DNA from: Gammaproteobacteria bacterium
GTDB lineage: Bacteria; Pseudomonadota; Gammaproteobacteria; JABDGN01
Assembly: GCA_016763565.1 (NCBI GenBank)
Contig: JAESTO010000145.1
Location: 1 to 7,899, forward strand
Direction of reading: 5' to 3'
Length of the DNA: 7,899 nucleotides
Position numbers and translations under genes: made by a program. Shown here piece after piece: positions 1 to 6,332 of the stretch (its first letter is position 1; every line of letters begins with the position of its first letter). Below the pieces are notes generated by a model. That model was not told the DNA's origin. It saw only the letters and a program-made list of their open reading frames with translations, and made no database searches.

Positions 1-16
1 ACGATTTTTTCTGCAT
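1..16 (-). CDS. Start of an unidentified minus-strand gene (5' end only)
   Basis: On the minus strand an ATG at 16..14 opens a frame reading M-Q-K-K-S before the window ends. A strong Shine-Dalgarno AGGAGAG lies at 27..21, four bases before the ATG, and an in-frame TAG sits five codons upstream of the ATG, so translation cannot start earlier in this frame. It lies 43 bp downstream of the hinT stop codon on the same strand, so it is probably co-transcribed with hinT. Five residues give no clue to function. The call rests on the ribosome binding site and start alone. Confidence 0.5.
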
Positions 17-59
17 ATTTCTCTCCTAAAACAATTTGCGGACTAATTGAGTATTCATG

Positions 60-401
60 CTATCCAGGCGGCCATTGCATGGGGCGGCCAGCTAGTAAAT
101 GAAGATGAATATGAAAAACAGTTTGACCACCGTCTTTATTGCAATTCATCACCAAACGATAACCGTCTTTGTCATGGTTATATTGTTTGGCCAAATGCTG
201 TGCAGTTTGCACCATATGTCCGACTAAGTTGGTGTGCTGTTTATTCAGGTCGTTTAACGTGGCAATATGTTCGCGCGGGATAATTAATACGTGCGTTGCG
301 GCTTGCGGGTGCATATCGTTAAACGCAACGACTTGCTCACCTTGATAGACAAGCTCAGCTGGAATAACTTGATTAATTATGTTACAAAATATACAACTCA
401 T
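60..401 (-). CDS. hinT: HIT-family (HinT-like) purine nucleoside phosphoramidase
   Basis: A 113-residue cytosolic protein of the histidine triad family, whose HinT branch hydrolyses purine nucleoside phosphoramidates such as AMP-lysine adducts. The N-terminus carries the CIFC pair (Cys3, Cys6) seen in many bacterial HinT proteins. The HIT signature HIHLHLL is at residues 97-103, with His97, His99 and His101 forming the triad; the middle one is the usual nucleophile. The C-terminus ends in the typical M-x-WPPG. Length matches the family (about 110-120 residues). The ATG at 401 lacks a strong Shine-Dalgarno but gives the canonical MSCIFC start. It is transcribed away from the polyene operon and is followed after 43 bp by another minus-strand gene. 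It is a housekeeping gene and probably marks the left flank of the biosynthetic locus. Confidence 0.95.
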   Translation of the reverse strand: MSCIFCNIINQVIPAELVYQGEQVVAFNDMHPQAATHVLIIPREHIATLNDLNKQHTNLVGHMVQTAQHLAKQYNHDKDGYRLVMNCNKDGGQTVFHIHLHLLAGRPMQWPPG

Positions 402-488
402 GCTTTCACTTTGTGGTTATGCCATACCTTTAGTACGATCTTAAAACCACGGCATTTTAACACATACTACTGCTTTTAATGACGAAAA

Positions 489-515
489 ATTGTGCGGCAA
501 TCACTACAGCACAAT
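489..515. promoter_or_regulatory. Perfect 7-bp inverted repeat in the divergent spacer, possible operator
   Basis: ATTGTGC at 489-495 is exactly mirrored by GCACAAT at 509-515, with a 13-base spacer. The half-sites are 20 bp apart, about two helical turns, as expected for a dimeric regulator. The dyad lies between the divergently transcribed hinT and the lipoprotein gene, about 65 bp upstream of the lipoprotein start. Neither arm is followed by a T-run, so it does not look like an intrinsic terminator. No regulator family can be named from this. A 7-bp dyad can occur by chance in AT-rich DNA. Confidence 0.3.
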
Positions 516-567
516 CCGATAACATGGTAGACTGCCAGGCTAATTTCTTAATGTAATCTTAAGTTCT

Positions 568-574
568 AGGAGAG
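568..574 (+). promoter_or_regulatory. Ribosome binding site of the lipoprotein gene
   Basis: AGGAGAG at 568-574 is a near-consensus Shine-Dalgarno; counted from AGGAG it lies seven bases before the ATG at 580. It fixes the lipoprotein start and is the strongest plus-strand ribosome binding site noticed in the window. Confidence 0.75.
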
Positions 575-579
575 TATTT

Positions 580-966
580 ATGAACCTAAATAAATTTTAC
601 AGCATCCTCGTCGTTGGCTTATTAGCATTTTTTTTGGTCTCTTGCCGAACATCTTTGATACAAAATATTCATCATAATGCAGTGACACAAAAAGTAAGCG
701 CTAATCAGGTTAAATCTGCTATCATCCGCGCCGGCCAAAAATTAAACTGGACAATGACTAACGCTAAACCAGGCCTCATTGTGGCTACATTAAACTTGCG
801 CCAGCATCAAGCTGTTGTTAATATTACCTATACTGCCAAATCTTATAGCATCCTATATAAAAGCAGTAAAAACTTAGATTATGACGGTACAACGATCCAC
901 AAAAATTATAATGGCTGGATAGAAAATCTAAATCATGGTATTCAAAAAGAATTAAGCTACAATTAA
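580..966 (+). CDS. Small conserved lipoprotein of unknown function
   Basis: A 128-residue protein with a lipoprotein signal peptide: a short basic start (MNLNK), a hydrophobic stretch at residues 7-20, and a lipobox L-V-S-C with the lipidated cysteine at residue 22. The residue after the cysteine is Arg, not Asp, so the mature protein would be expected to go to the outer membrane. The mature domain of about 105 residues has a middle block with alternating hydrophobic residues (VVNITYTAKSYSILY) and a later I-H-x-x-Y-N-x-W pattern. This resembles small lipoproteins seen in other proteobacteria, for which I know no function. It has its own strong ribosome binding site and is separated from the ACP gene by 56 bp, so it may be independent of the polyene operon. 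It should not be equated with the APE-cluster lipoprotein (ApeN, DUF3261), which I would expect to be longer. Confidence 0.8.
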   Translation: MNLNKFYSILVVGLLAFFLVSCRTSLIQNIHHNAVTQKVSANQVKSAIIRAGQKLNWTMTNAKPGLIVATLNLRQHQAVVNITYTAKSYSILYKSSKNLDYDGTTIHKNYNGWIENLNHGIQKELSYN

Positions 967-970
967 ATAA

Positions 971-997
971 TTGACTTCCCCTTCAATGCGCTATACG
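971..997 (+). promoter_or_regulatory. Possible sigma-70 promoter for the polyene operon
   Basis: TTGACT at 971-976 matches five of six bases of the -35 consensus. TATACG at 992-997 matches four of six bases of the -10 consensus, but not its important final T. The 15-bp spacer is short. Transcription would start near 1004, giving a leader of about 20 bases before the ACP start at 1023. The site overlaps the 5' arm and loop of the hairpin at 978-1006, so both cannot work on the same transcript unless the RNA starts upstream. Weak evidence; offered because this 56-bp gap is the only break before ten overlapping genes. Confidence 0.3.
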
Positions 998-1006
998 TTG
1001 AGGGGG
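978..1006 (+). other. GC-rich hairpin before the ACP gene
   Basis: CCCCTTCAA at 978-986 pairs with TTGAGGGGG at 998-1006: nine consecutive pairs, including one T-G wobble, closing an 11-base loop. It is not followed by a T-run on either strand, so a classical Rho-independent terminator is unlikely. The 3' arm contains the only purine-rich, Shine-Dalgarno-like segment (GAGGGGG, 1000-1006) upstream of the ACP ATG at 1023, although 16 bases away, which is longer than ideal. In a read-through transcript from the lipoprotein gene the stem could hide this segment or protect a processed end. Confidence 0.5.
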
Positions 1007-1022
1007 TATGAAATAAAAAAAT

Positions 1023-1289
1023 ATGCATCAAGAAACAACGCATCAAGAAATAGCTAAATTCATCGTCGACACACTGAATTTACCCAATACCACAGAGGAT
1101 ATTAAAGCGGATACTATTTTGTTTGGCGAACAAGGTTTACAACTAGATTCTATCGATGCATTAGAAATTGCCTTCGCTATTACCAAACAATATGGCTTTC
1201 ATTTACATGCCAATGATCCCAACAACAAAACTATTCTTTCTAGCTTAGCTACGTTAACTGAGCATATTGCGCAACATCGCACACAGTAA
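1023..1289 (+). CDS. Acyl carrier protein of the aryl-polyene-type cluster
   Basis: An 88-residue acidic carrier protein. Its helix II motif L-D-S-I-D-A-L-E at residues 41-48 contains Ser43, the expected 4'-phosphopantetheine attachment site. The preceding LFGEQGLQLDSIDALE pattern is typical of ACPs in APE clusters. It would carry the aromatic starter and the growing polyenoyl chain as thioesters. The ATG at 1023 is preceded by an in-frame TAA at 1014, so no upstream start exists; there is no good Shine-Dalgarno at normal distance. The first residues are an in-frame duplication (HQETT/HQEIA). Its TAA overlaps the ATG of the next gene by one base. Known APE clusters usually encode two ACPs (ApeE, ApeF); I cannot decide which this corresponds to, and only one is visible here. 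Confidence 0.93.
   Translation: MHQETTHQEIAKFIVDTLNLPNTTEDIKADTILFGEQGLQLDSIDALEIAFAITKQYGFHLHANDPNNKTILSSLATLTEHIAQHRTQ
1025..1050 (+). repeat. In-frame 15-bp-period direct repeat at the ACP start
   Basis: GCATCAAGAAA occurs at 1025-1035 and again at 1040-1050, a spacing of 15 bp (five codons). The copies encode HQETT and HQEIA directly after the initiator Met. It looks like a short tandem duplication that lengthened the ACP N-terminus ahead of helix I. Identity is confined to 11 bases. Confidence 0.6.
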
Positions 1290-1906
1290 TGCAGGGTAAA
1301 AAAAACATTTTATTAACGCTATTGTTTATTACCTACCCCATTACGGCGCACGTAGCCATTGTTTTCACCTTGCCTAGCCTCGGCGTATTGGCCTTAACGG
1401 CATTACTATTAACAAGGGTAGTTACTGCAGATTTCCATCTGCTTAGCAAATTGTGCTGTACTGCTTTAATCATCTTTTTAAATATACTTGCTATATGCTA
1501 TCACAGTATCTCGCCACTCTACTTACCGCCCATTGCCATCAGCACAATGTTGCTATGGGCATTTGGCCGCACATTATTGCCGGGCAAAGAAGCCTTTATT
1601 ACCCAGTTTATGAAATTAATGGTGAAAAAACCGAAAATCGAATACCTTAGTTTCACACATAAACTTACCATTGTCTGGACAATATTTTTTTTCCTCATGT
1701 TGATAGAAACTATTTTATTGGCGCTATTTGCCTCACAAGAAACGTGGTCTTTGTTTTGCAACCTACTAAATTATATATTTATTGCGGCAATATTTGTTAT
1801 TGAATGGATTTACCGTTATCTAAAATTTGGGCACATTGTTAGTGTTAAACAATTTATTACCACACTGTGGCAGCTTGATTTAAAAAAATTAAAGGGCCAT
1901 GTCTGA
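1289..1906 (+). CDS. APE-cluster multi-pass membrane protein (COG4648-like)
   Basis: A 205-residue integral membrane protein with about six hydrophobic segments, near residues 7-28, 30-46, 56-72, 76-93, 126-148 and 153-173. Between the fourth and fifth lies F-G-R-T-L-L-P-G-K-E (residues 92-101), followed by a conserved-looking C-terminal half with LTIVWTIFF, W-S-L-F-x-N-L-L-N-Y and I-E-W-x-Y-R. This is the pattern I associate with the COG4648 family found next to the ligase and ACP in APE clusters. Its biochemical role is not established; a role as inner-membrane scaffold or in polyene-lipid handling is inference. The start ATG overlaps the ACP stop by one base (TAATG), and the 3' end overlaps the ligase by eight bases. 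The gene is sometimes called apeG, but I leave the symbol out because I am not certain of the naming. Confidence 0.82.
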   Translation: MQGKKNILLTLLFITYPITAHVAIVFTLPSLGVLALTALLLTRVVTADFHLLSKLCCTALIIFLNILAICYHSISPLYLPPIAISTMLLWAFGRTLLPGKEAFITQFMKLMVKKPKIEYLSFTHKLTIVWTIFFFLMLIETILLALFASQETWSLFCNLLNYIFIAAIFVIEWIYRYLKFGHIVSVKQFITTLWQLDLKKLKGHV

Positions 1907-3233
1907 TATATTACCGATTACTCCGCATTTTACCGACACGACTATTGTTGCTTATTCACATAATAAAGCGATTAACTATCAACAATTTCTTAGTGATGTT
2001 GCTAGCCTAAGACAACAATTACCCAGTCAACGCTACATGATTAATCTTTGTCATGATCACTACCATTTTATGGTGAGTTTTACTGCTGCATTATTATGCC
2101 AACAAACGACCATTTTGCCATCGAACCAAAAAACATTCACCTTGCAACAATTACAACAAGGCTACAGTGATTGTTACTGTATGGTTGACTCAGATTTTGA
2201 TGATGATTCATTAACTATTTATCGCTACGCTACTAGCATCCAACAAACACTACACCCGTCATTACCCTTAACTATTGCTAACGACACCGTTGCAGCAATC
2301 TTATTCACGTCCGGGAGCACTGGCAAACCACAAGCGCACACAAAAACATGGCAACAATTAATGATAGGCGTGCAAGCAACTACGCAAGCATTAAAGCTAC
2401 CCAAACATTGCACGATAGTTGCGACAATACCCGCACAACACATGTTTGGTTTTGAACACAGTATTTGTTTGCCCATGCAAAATGGTTATGCCATAGCAGC
2501 ATCACCGCCATTTTTTCCACAAGACATTGCTAATACTGTAAAAAACATCGCATCGCCGAAGGTGCTACTCACCACACCATTACACATTAAAGCCTGCCTA
2601 GAAGCGGACGTTAATTTATCTGAGGTGGATTTAATCATTTCAGCAACATCACCATTAACCACTCAATTAGCACAACAAGCAGAACGACGCTGGCAAACTT
2701 GCCTAGTAGAAATTTACGGTAGCACTGAAACCGGGGCTATGGCTATGCGACATACGGCGCAGGAAAACATTTGGCAAACCCATGAAAATATTACTATTGT
2801 TCAACAACAAAATAATTTCTACGCAATAAATAAACATGTACCCCCTGCTATTTTGTTACACGATCAACTACAATTAAGCGATGAACAACATTTTTTATTA
2901 CTGGGTCGCGATGAGGATTTAATTAACATCGCTGGCAAGCGCGCGTCACTGACTGATTTAACCTTGAAATTAACCCGCATTGCTGGCATTGAAGATGCGA
3001 TATTATTCATGCCTAAAACATCGCAAGCTTATACCCCTCGGCTAACTGCCTTGGTAGTGTCACCCACACTTTCCTCACAACAAATTAAGCAACAATTAGC
3101 AACAATGATCGATGATGCTTTTTTACCACGTCCCATTATCAAATTATCTCACTTACCGCGCAATACTTTAGGGAAAATACCGTATCAAACTTTGTTACAT
3201 TTAGCGGGGCAATATGACAATACACAGTTTTGA
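1899..3233 (+). CDS. apeH: AMP-forming aryl/acyl ligase (ApeH-like)
   Basis: A 444-residue member of the ANL adenylating superfamily. Core motifs appear in order: phosphate-binding loop FTSGSTGKPQ (residues 136-145), HMFGFEHS (181-188), adenine-binding YGSTETG (273-279), hinge region GRDEDLINIAGKRAS (336-350), and the C-terminal LPRNTLGKIPYQ (419-430), whose Lys426 is the expected adenylation lysine. In APE pathways the equivalent enzyme activates an aromatic acid (4-hydroxybenzoate or 4-hydroxycinnamate type) with ATP and loads it on the ACP. The substrate cannot be read from the sequence. The first 120 residues are divergent. The start at 1899 overlaps the preceding gene by eight bases, and the end overlaps the dehydratase gene by twenty. 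It appears complete, with all catalytic motifs present. Confidence 0.9.
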   Translation: MSDILPITPHFTDTTIVAYSHNKAINYQQFLSDVASLRQQLPSQRYMINLCHDHYHFMVSFTAALLCQQTTILPSNQKTFTLQQLQQGYSDCYCMVDSDFDDDSLTIYRYATSIQQTLHPSLPLTIANDTVAAILFTSGSTGKPQAHTKTWQQLMIGVQATTQALKLPKHCTIVATIPAQHMFGFEHSICLPMQNGYAIAASPPFFPQDIANTVKNIASPKVLLTTPLHIKACLEADVNLSEVDLIISATSPLTTQLAQQAERRWQTCLVEIYGSTETGAMAMRHTAQENIWQTHENITIVQQQNNFYAINKHVPPAILLHDQLQLSDEQHFLLLGRDEDLINIAGKRASLTDLTLKLTRIAGIEDAILFMPKTSQAYTPRLTALVVSPTLSSQQIKQQLATMIDDAFLPRPIIKLSHLPRNTLGKIPYQTLLHLAGQYDNTQF

Positions 3234-3495
3234 AATTCCTGCTGATCATCCCTGCTTAGCAGGCCATTTCCCTGATCATCCGATTGTTCCAGCGGTGGTA
3301 ATCCTCGATCATCTGTTGGCCATTATTCATAATCATTGTATTGATCGCACGATTACTACTATTGACAAAATCAAATTTATTCATCCTTTGTTGCCACAAC
3401 AAATTTGCCAAGTTGATTTACAGCAACAAGATCATCATATAAATTTCACTTGCTTAGTCGATAACACGATGATTGCTGTAGGTAATGCACAATGA
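3214..3495 (+). CDS. apeI: Short hot-dog 3-hydroxyacyl-ACP dehydratase (ApeI-like)
   Basis: A 93-residue hot-dog-fold protein of the FabA/FabZ-related group. The signature is GHFPDHPIVPAVVILDHL at residues 17-34, with His18 as the catalytic histidine. In APE systems ApeI pairs with ApeP to form a heterodimeric dehydratase that makes the trans double bonds; both partners are encoded here. Two deviations are visible: the usual glycine of the V/M-P-G motif is Ala27, and the usual G after H-F-P is Asp21. The chain is short, as expected for ApeI rather than FabZ (about 140-150). A purine-rich stretch around 3203-3209 may serve as ribosome binding site. The start lies inside the ligase gene (20-bp overlap), and the stop overlaps the next gene by four bases (ATGA). 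Confidence 0.85.
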   Translation: MTIHSFEIPADHPCLAGHFPDHPIVPAVVILDHLLAIIHNHCIDRTITTIDKIKFIHPLLPQQICQVDLQQQDHHINFTCLVDNTMIAVGNAQ

Positions 3496-4361
3496 GTCAA
3501 CAATGGTTACACACCGCTGAACGTAGTACAAAAATAGCTTTATTATTTATGCGTTGGGTTTCATTGCATTTGGGCAGAACGTTTACTCGTTTACTTATAC
3601 CTATCATCTGCCTTTACTTCATATTGTTTTCCCAACAGGGTTGGCGGGCTTCAAAAAAATTTTTGGCTAAAACACGCAATAAAAAAATTACCTTAAGCAA
3701 TATTTACCGACATTATTGGACGTATGGCGCCGTCATTCTTGATCGCGTTTATTTCACGGCAAATAAATCATCATTGTTTGATATTCGCATTCACGGCGAG
3801 CATTTACTGAAAAATATTTTACACAACAAACAAGGCTGCATTTTGCTGGGCTCTCATTTAGGCAGCTTCGATGCGTTGCGAGCCTTAGCGGTACATCAAC
3901 ATCAATTACCACTGAAAGTATTGATGTACCCACAAGGTAGCCAGCAATTAACAAAATATATGGACCAAATTCATCCGCAACTTGCCGAATCAATGATTGT
4001 CACTGGACAAGCCGATAGTTTGTTAAAAGCTTATGATGCCTTGCAACAAGGTTATCTGCTGGGAATTCTTAATGATCGTGTGATGAATCATGAAAAATCT
4101 TTGCCATGCCAGTTTTTTAATGAAACCATTCATTTACCCACGGGTCCTTTAAAATTAGCTAAGCTAAGTAAAGTACCCGTGATATTATTTTTTGCATTGT
4201 ATCGTGGCAACAATCGTTATGATATTCATTTTGAATCATTCACTGAATGTTATCAGTCACAAGATATGGCTACGCTATTACAACGCTATGCAAATAGGCT
4301 AGAATACTATGCTAAAGATGCGCCCTATAATTGGTTTAATTTTTATGATTATTGGTCATGA
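3492..4361 (+). CDS. LPLAT-superfamily acyltransferase (COG4261-like) of the polyene cluster
   Basis: A 289-residue protein related to lipid A-type lauroyl/myristoyl acyltransferases. The catalytic H-x4-D motif is G-S-H-L-G-S-F-D at residues 120-127 (His122, Asp127). Further family features are the N-terminal W-x8-R-W-x5-GR block, a membrane anchor near residues 31-47, LND at 193-195, L-P-T-G-P-L-K-L-A (215-223) and the C-terminal Y-N-W-F-N-F-Y-D-Y-W (279-288). It probably transfers the polyenoyl chain from the ACP to a lipid or sugar acceptor at the inner membrane face; the acceptor is unknown. In several APE clusters this domain is fused to or adjacent to a family 2 glycosyltransferase; here it stands alone and no glycosyltransferase is visible. 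Start and stop both overlap neighbours by four bases (ATGA). Confidence 0.87.
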   Translation: MSQQWLHTAERSTKIALLFMRWVSLHLGRTFTRLLIPIICLYFILFSQQGWRASKKFLAKTRNKKITLSNIYRHYWTYGAVILDRVYFTANKSSLFDIRIHGEHLLKNILHNKQGCILLGSHLGSFDALRALAVHQHQLPLKVLMYPQGSQQLTKYMDQIHPQLAESMIVTGQADSLLKAYDALQQGYLLGILNDRVMNHEKSLPCQFFNETIHLPTGPLKLAKLSKVPVILFFALYRGNNRYDIHFESFTECYQSQDMATLLQRYANRLEYYAKDAPYNWFNFYDYWS

Positions 4362-5551
4362 ATAAAATAAAACTATCTCACTATACGGCAACAACGTGTC
4401 TTGGTGCTGGTTTGCAACCAATGTTAGCTGCATTACAACAACAACAGAGTGGTTTGCAACGCTGTAATTTTCCTGACACTGATTTAAATACCTTTATTGG
4501 TCGCGTCACCGATCTGGAAACCATACAGTTACCGCAACATCTACAACAATTTTCTTGCCGCAATAATCATTTAGCTTATTTAGCGTTACAACAAGATCAA
4601 TTTCTAACAAAAGTTACTGCTGCTAAACAACGCTATGGGACTCAACGTATTGCTATTTTAATTGGCACCACAGCATCAGGCATTGGCCAAGCAGAACAGG
4701 CTTATCAACAAGCAAGCCACCATCACACAACCTTAGCAAAAACATTTGATTACACACACACTGCGCACCCTCATGCCACCTGTGAATTTTTAAGTGAGTA
4801 TTTGCAATTAACTGGACCAAGCATGATGATTGGCACTGCATGCTCCTCGAGCAGCAAAGCCTTTGCTGTTGCCGAGCGCATGCTCAATGCTAATATCTGT
4901 GATGCTGCTATTGTCGGTGGTATCGACAGTTTATGCTTGAATACACTGTATGGATTTAATTCACTAGAATTACTGTCAAACCAACCTTGTCGGCCCTGTG
5001 ATGTGAATCGTGATGGTTTAAATATTGGTGAGGCTGCTGGATTCGTGTTATTGGAACGTATAGAAGGACCGCCCATAACACACAGTTTGGCATTGCTTGG
5101 CTATGGTGAAAGTTGCGATGCTTACCACATGTCAACCCCACATCCTGACGGAATCGGTGCATACTTAGCCATGCAACACGCTTTACAAACAGCGCAGCTT
5201 AAACCCAGCGATGTTAATTACATTAATATGCATGGCACTGCTAGCCTTGTCAATGACCAAGTTGAAGCATTAGCTATCAGCAAACTATTTGGTAATCAGA
5301 CACTGTGTAGTTCCACCAAAGGTTGGACTGGGCATACGCTTGGAGCAGCAGGTATCATTGAGACAATTATTTCTTGCTTATGTTTACAACATAATTTTTT
5401 GCCTGGATGCTTAAACTGCCAAACTATCGATCCAAAAATTATGAATGCTATTTTATTAAATAATAAAAGCTGTAAAATAACGACTATTCTCAATAACTCC
5501 TTTGGTTTTGGTGGTAATAACTGTAGCTTATTATTGGGAAAAATAGCATGA
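4358..5551 (+). CDS. apeO: Beta-ketoacyl-ACP synthase, catalytic subunit (ApeO-like)
   Basis: A 397-residue FabF-type ketosynthase performing decarboxylative Claisen condensation of malonyl-ACP with the growing chain. The catalytic set is complete: nucleophile Cys162 in GTACSSSSKAF, His292 in MHGTA, Lys321 in SSTK, and His326 in TGHTLGAAG; the C-terminus has N-S-F-G-F-G-G-N-N. I chose ATG 4358, which gives the ATGA overlap with the acyltransferase stop, over the in-frame TTG at 4352. It sits directly before a chain-length-factor-like gene, as expected for the ApeO-ApeC heterodimer, so I assign it as ApeO rather than the stand-alone ApeR; the two are hard to separate by motif alone. No second ketosynthase is seen before the window ends. 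Confidence 0.9.
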   Translation: MNKIKLSHYTATTCLGAGLQPMLAALQQQQSGLQRCNFPDTDLNTFIGRVTDLETIQLPQHLQQFSCRNNHLAYLALQQDQFLTKVTAAKQRYGTQRIAILIGTTASGIGQAEQAYQQASHHHTTLAKTFDYTHTAHPHATCEFLSEYLQLTGPSMMIGTACSSSSKAFAVAERMLNANICDAAIVGGIDSLCLNTLYGFNSLELLSNQPCRPCDVNRDGLNIGEAAGFVLLERIEGPPITHSLALLGYGESCDAYHMSTPHPDGIGAYLAMQHALQTAQLKPSDVNYINMHGTASLVNDQVEALAISKLFGNQTLCSSTKGWTGHTLGAAGIIETIISCLCLQHNFLPGCLNCQTIDPKIMNAILLNNKSCKITTILNNSFGFGGNNCSLLLGKIA

Positions 5552-6332
5552 ACAGCATTTTCATCAATGGCATTGGCCTATTTTGTTCGCGTTTTGCCAA
5601 CTGGCAACAATGTATTGAACATTGGCACAATAAAAACACGTCCCCCGTGAAGGTGACGCCAGCACACTCACCACTATTATCGCCTCGTGAACAACGACGT
5701 TGCGGTGAAATTATTCATATAACCTTATCTGCAGCGCAACAAGCTATTGACATGGCAAACATTGATAAACAACAACTTGCTAGTGTTTTCTCGACGTCTA
5801 ATGGTGACTTAGCGCTTTTTGATTATTTATGCCAAGCACTAACCGATGAAAAAAAAATTGTATCACCCACTAATTTCATAATTCACTCTTAAATGCCGTT
5901 TCAGGTTGTTGGAGTATTGTCGCGCAATCACATCAACCCTCTTTAAGCATCAGCGCGGGTGAAAACAGTTTCGCTGTGGGATTAATGGAGAGCTTCTTGC
6001 AATGTAATGCGACAAAAAAACCTATTTTATATGTCGCTTATGATATGACACCACCCATGTTTTTAAATAAGCATGTAAAAACCAATGAAACATTCGCAGT
6101 TGCATTGCTACTAAGCCCACAAAAAACAACGGCAAGTCTAGCAAATATTAGTGTTAATTATTCACAGCAATCTGCGACACAATTAACCGATGCGGATTTA
6201 GAAATTTTGCGCTTAAACAGTGCGGCAGCACGCAGCTTATCCTTGTTGGAAAAAATTATTTTGAAAAAAAATGCTATTGTTTATTTACAGAGTGGCCGTC
6301 AACAGTGTCTTGAGGTTAACGTACAATGTTAG
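5548..6332 (+). pseudogene. apeC: Chain-length-factor-like ketosynthase partner (ApeC-like), frameshifted
   Basis: A non-catalytic ketosynthase-like protein (ketoacyl-synt_2-like domain) split in two frames. The first part (5548-5892) gives 114 residues with LSPREQRRC (45-53) and FSTSNGD (81-87), running to SPTNF (106-110), then nonsense and TAA at 5890-5892. The second part is open from 5874 in the -1 frame and continues as H-N-S-L-L-N-A-V-S-G-C-W-S-I, then SAGENSFAVGLMESF, ending at 6332. Families of this type read SPTxFHNSxxNAxxGxWSI across the join, so adding one base in the T-run at 5874-5876 (TTT to TTTT) restores one frame of about 261 residues, near normal length. It lacks the KS Cys-His-His motifs, as expected of a chain-length factor. 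Four-base overlap with apeO, seven-base overlap with apeP. It could be a true mutation or a homopolymer sequencing error. Confidence 0.87.

Noticed and set aside
47..283. Plus-strand open frame opposite hinT
   Set aside because: It is antisense to a well-supported HIT gene, has no family-like motifs and no ribosome binding site worth noting.
402..579. Convincing sigma-70 promoters for hinT and the lipoprotein gene
   Set aside because: Only partial -10-like sequences were found (for example TAAAAT on the minus strand at 459-454) without a matching -35 at a normal distance.
978..1022. Rho-independent terminator after the lipoprotein gene
   Set aside because: The stem is good, but the following bases are TATGAAATAAAAAAA rather than a T-run, and the opposite strand also lacks a T-run after the stem.
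4352..4357. TTG at 4352 as the ketosynthase start
   Set aside because: The ATG at 4358 gives the ATGA overlap seen at other junctions in this operon and the usual N-terminal length.
5868..5892. Programmed -1 ribosomal frameshifting in the chain-length-factor gene
   Set aside because: The site reads ACT AAT TTC ATA, which does not fit the X-XXY-YYZ slippery pattern; the P-site Asn tRNA would re-pair poorly with TAA. I saw no obvious strong stem just downstream.
5976..6332. Separate short gene starting with MGLMESF
   Set aside because: The same frame is open upstream to 5874 and encodes the family-typical HNSLLNAVSG segment, so it is the second half of the broken chain-length factor, and the apparent start is internal (a GTG codon).
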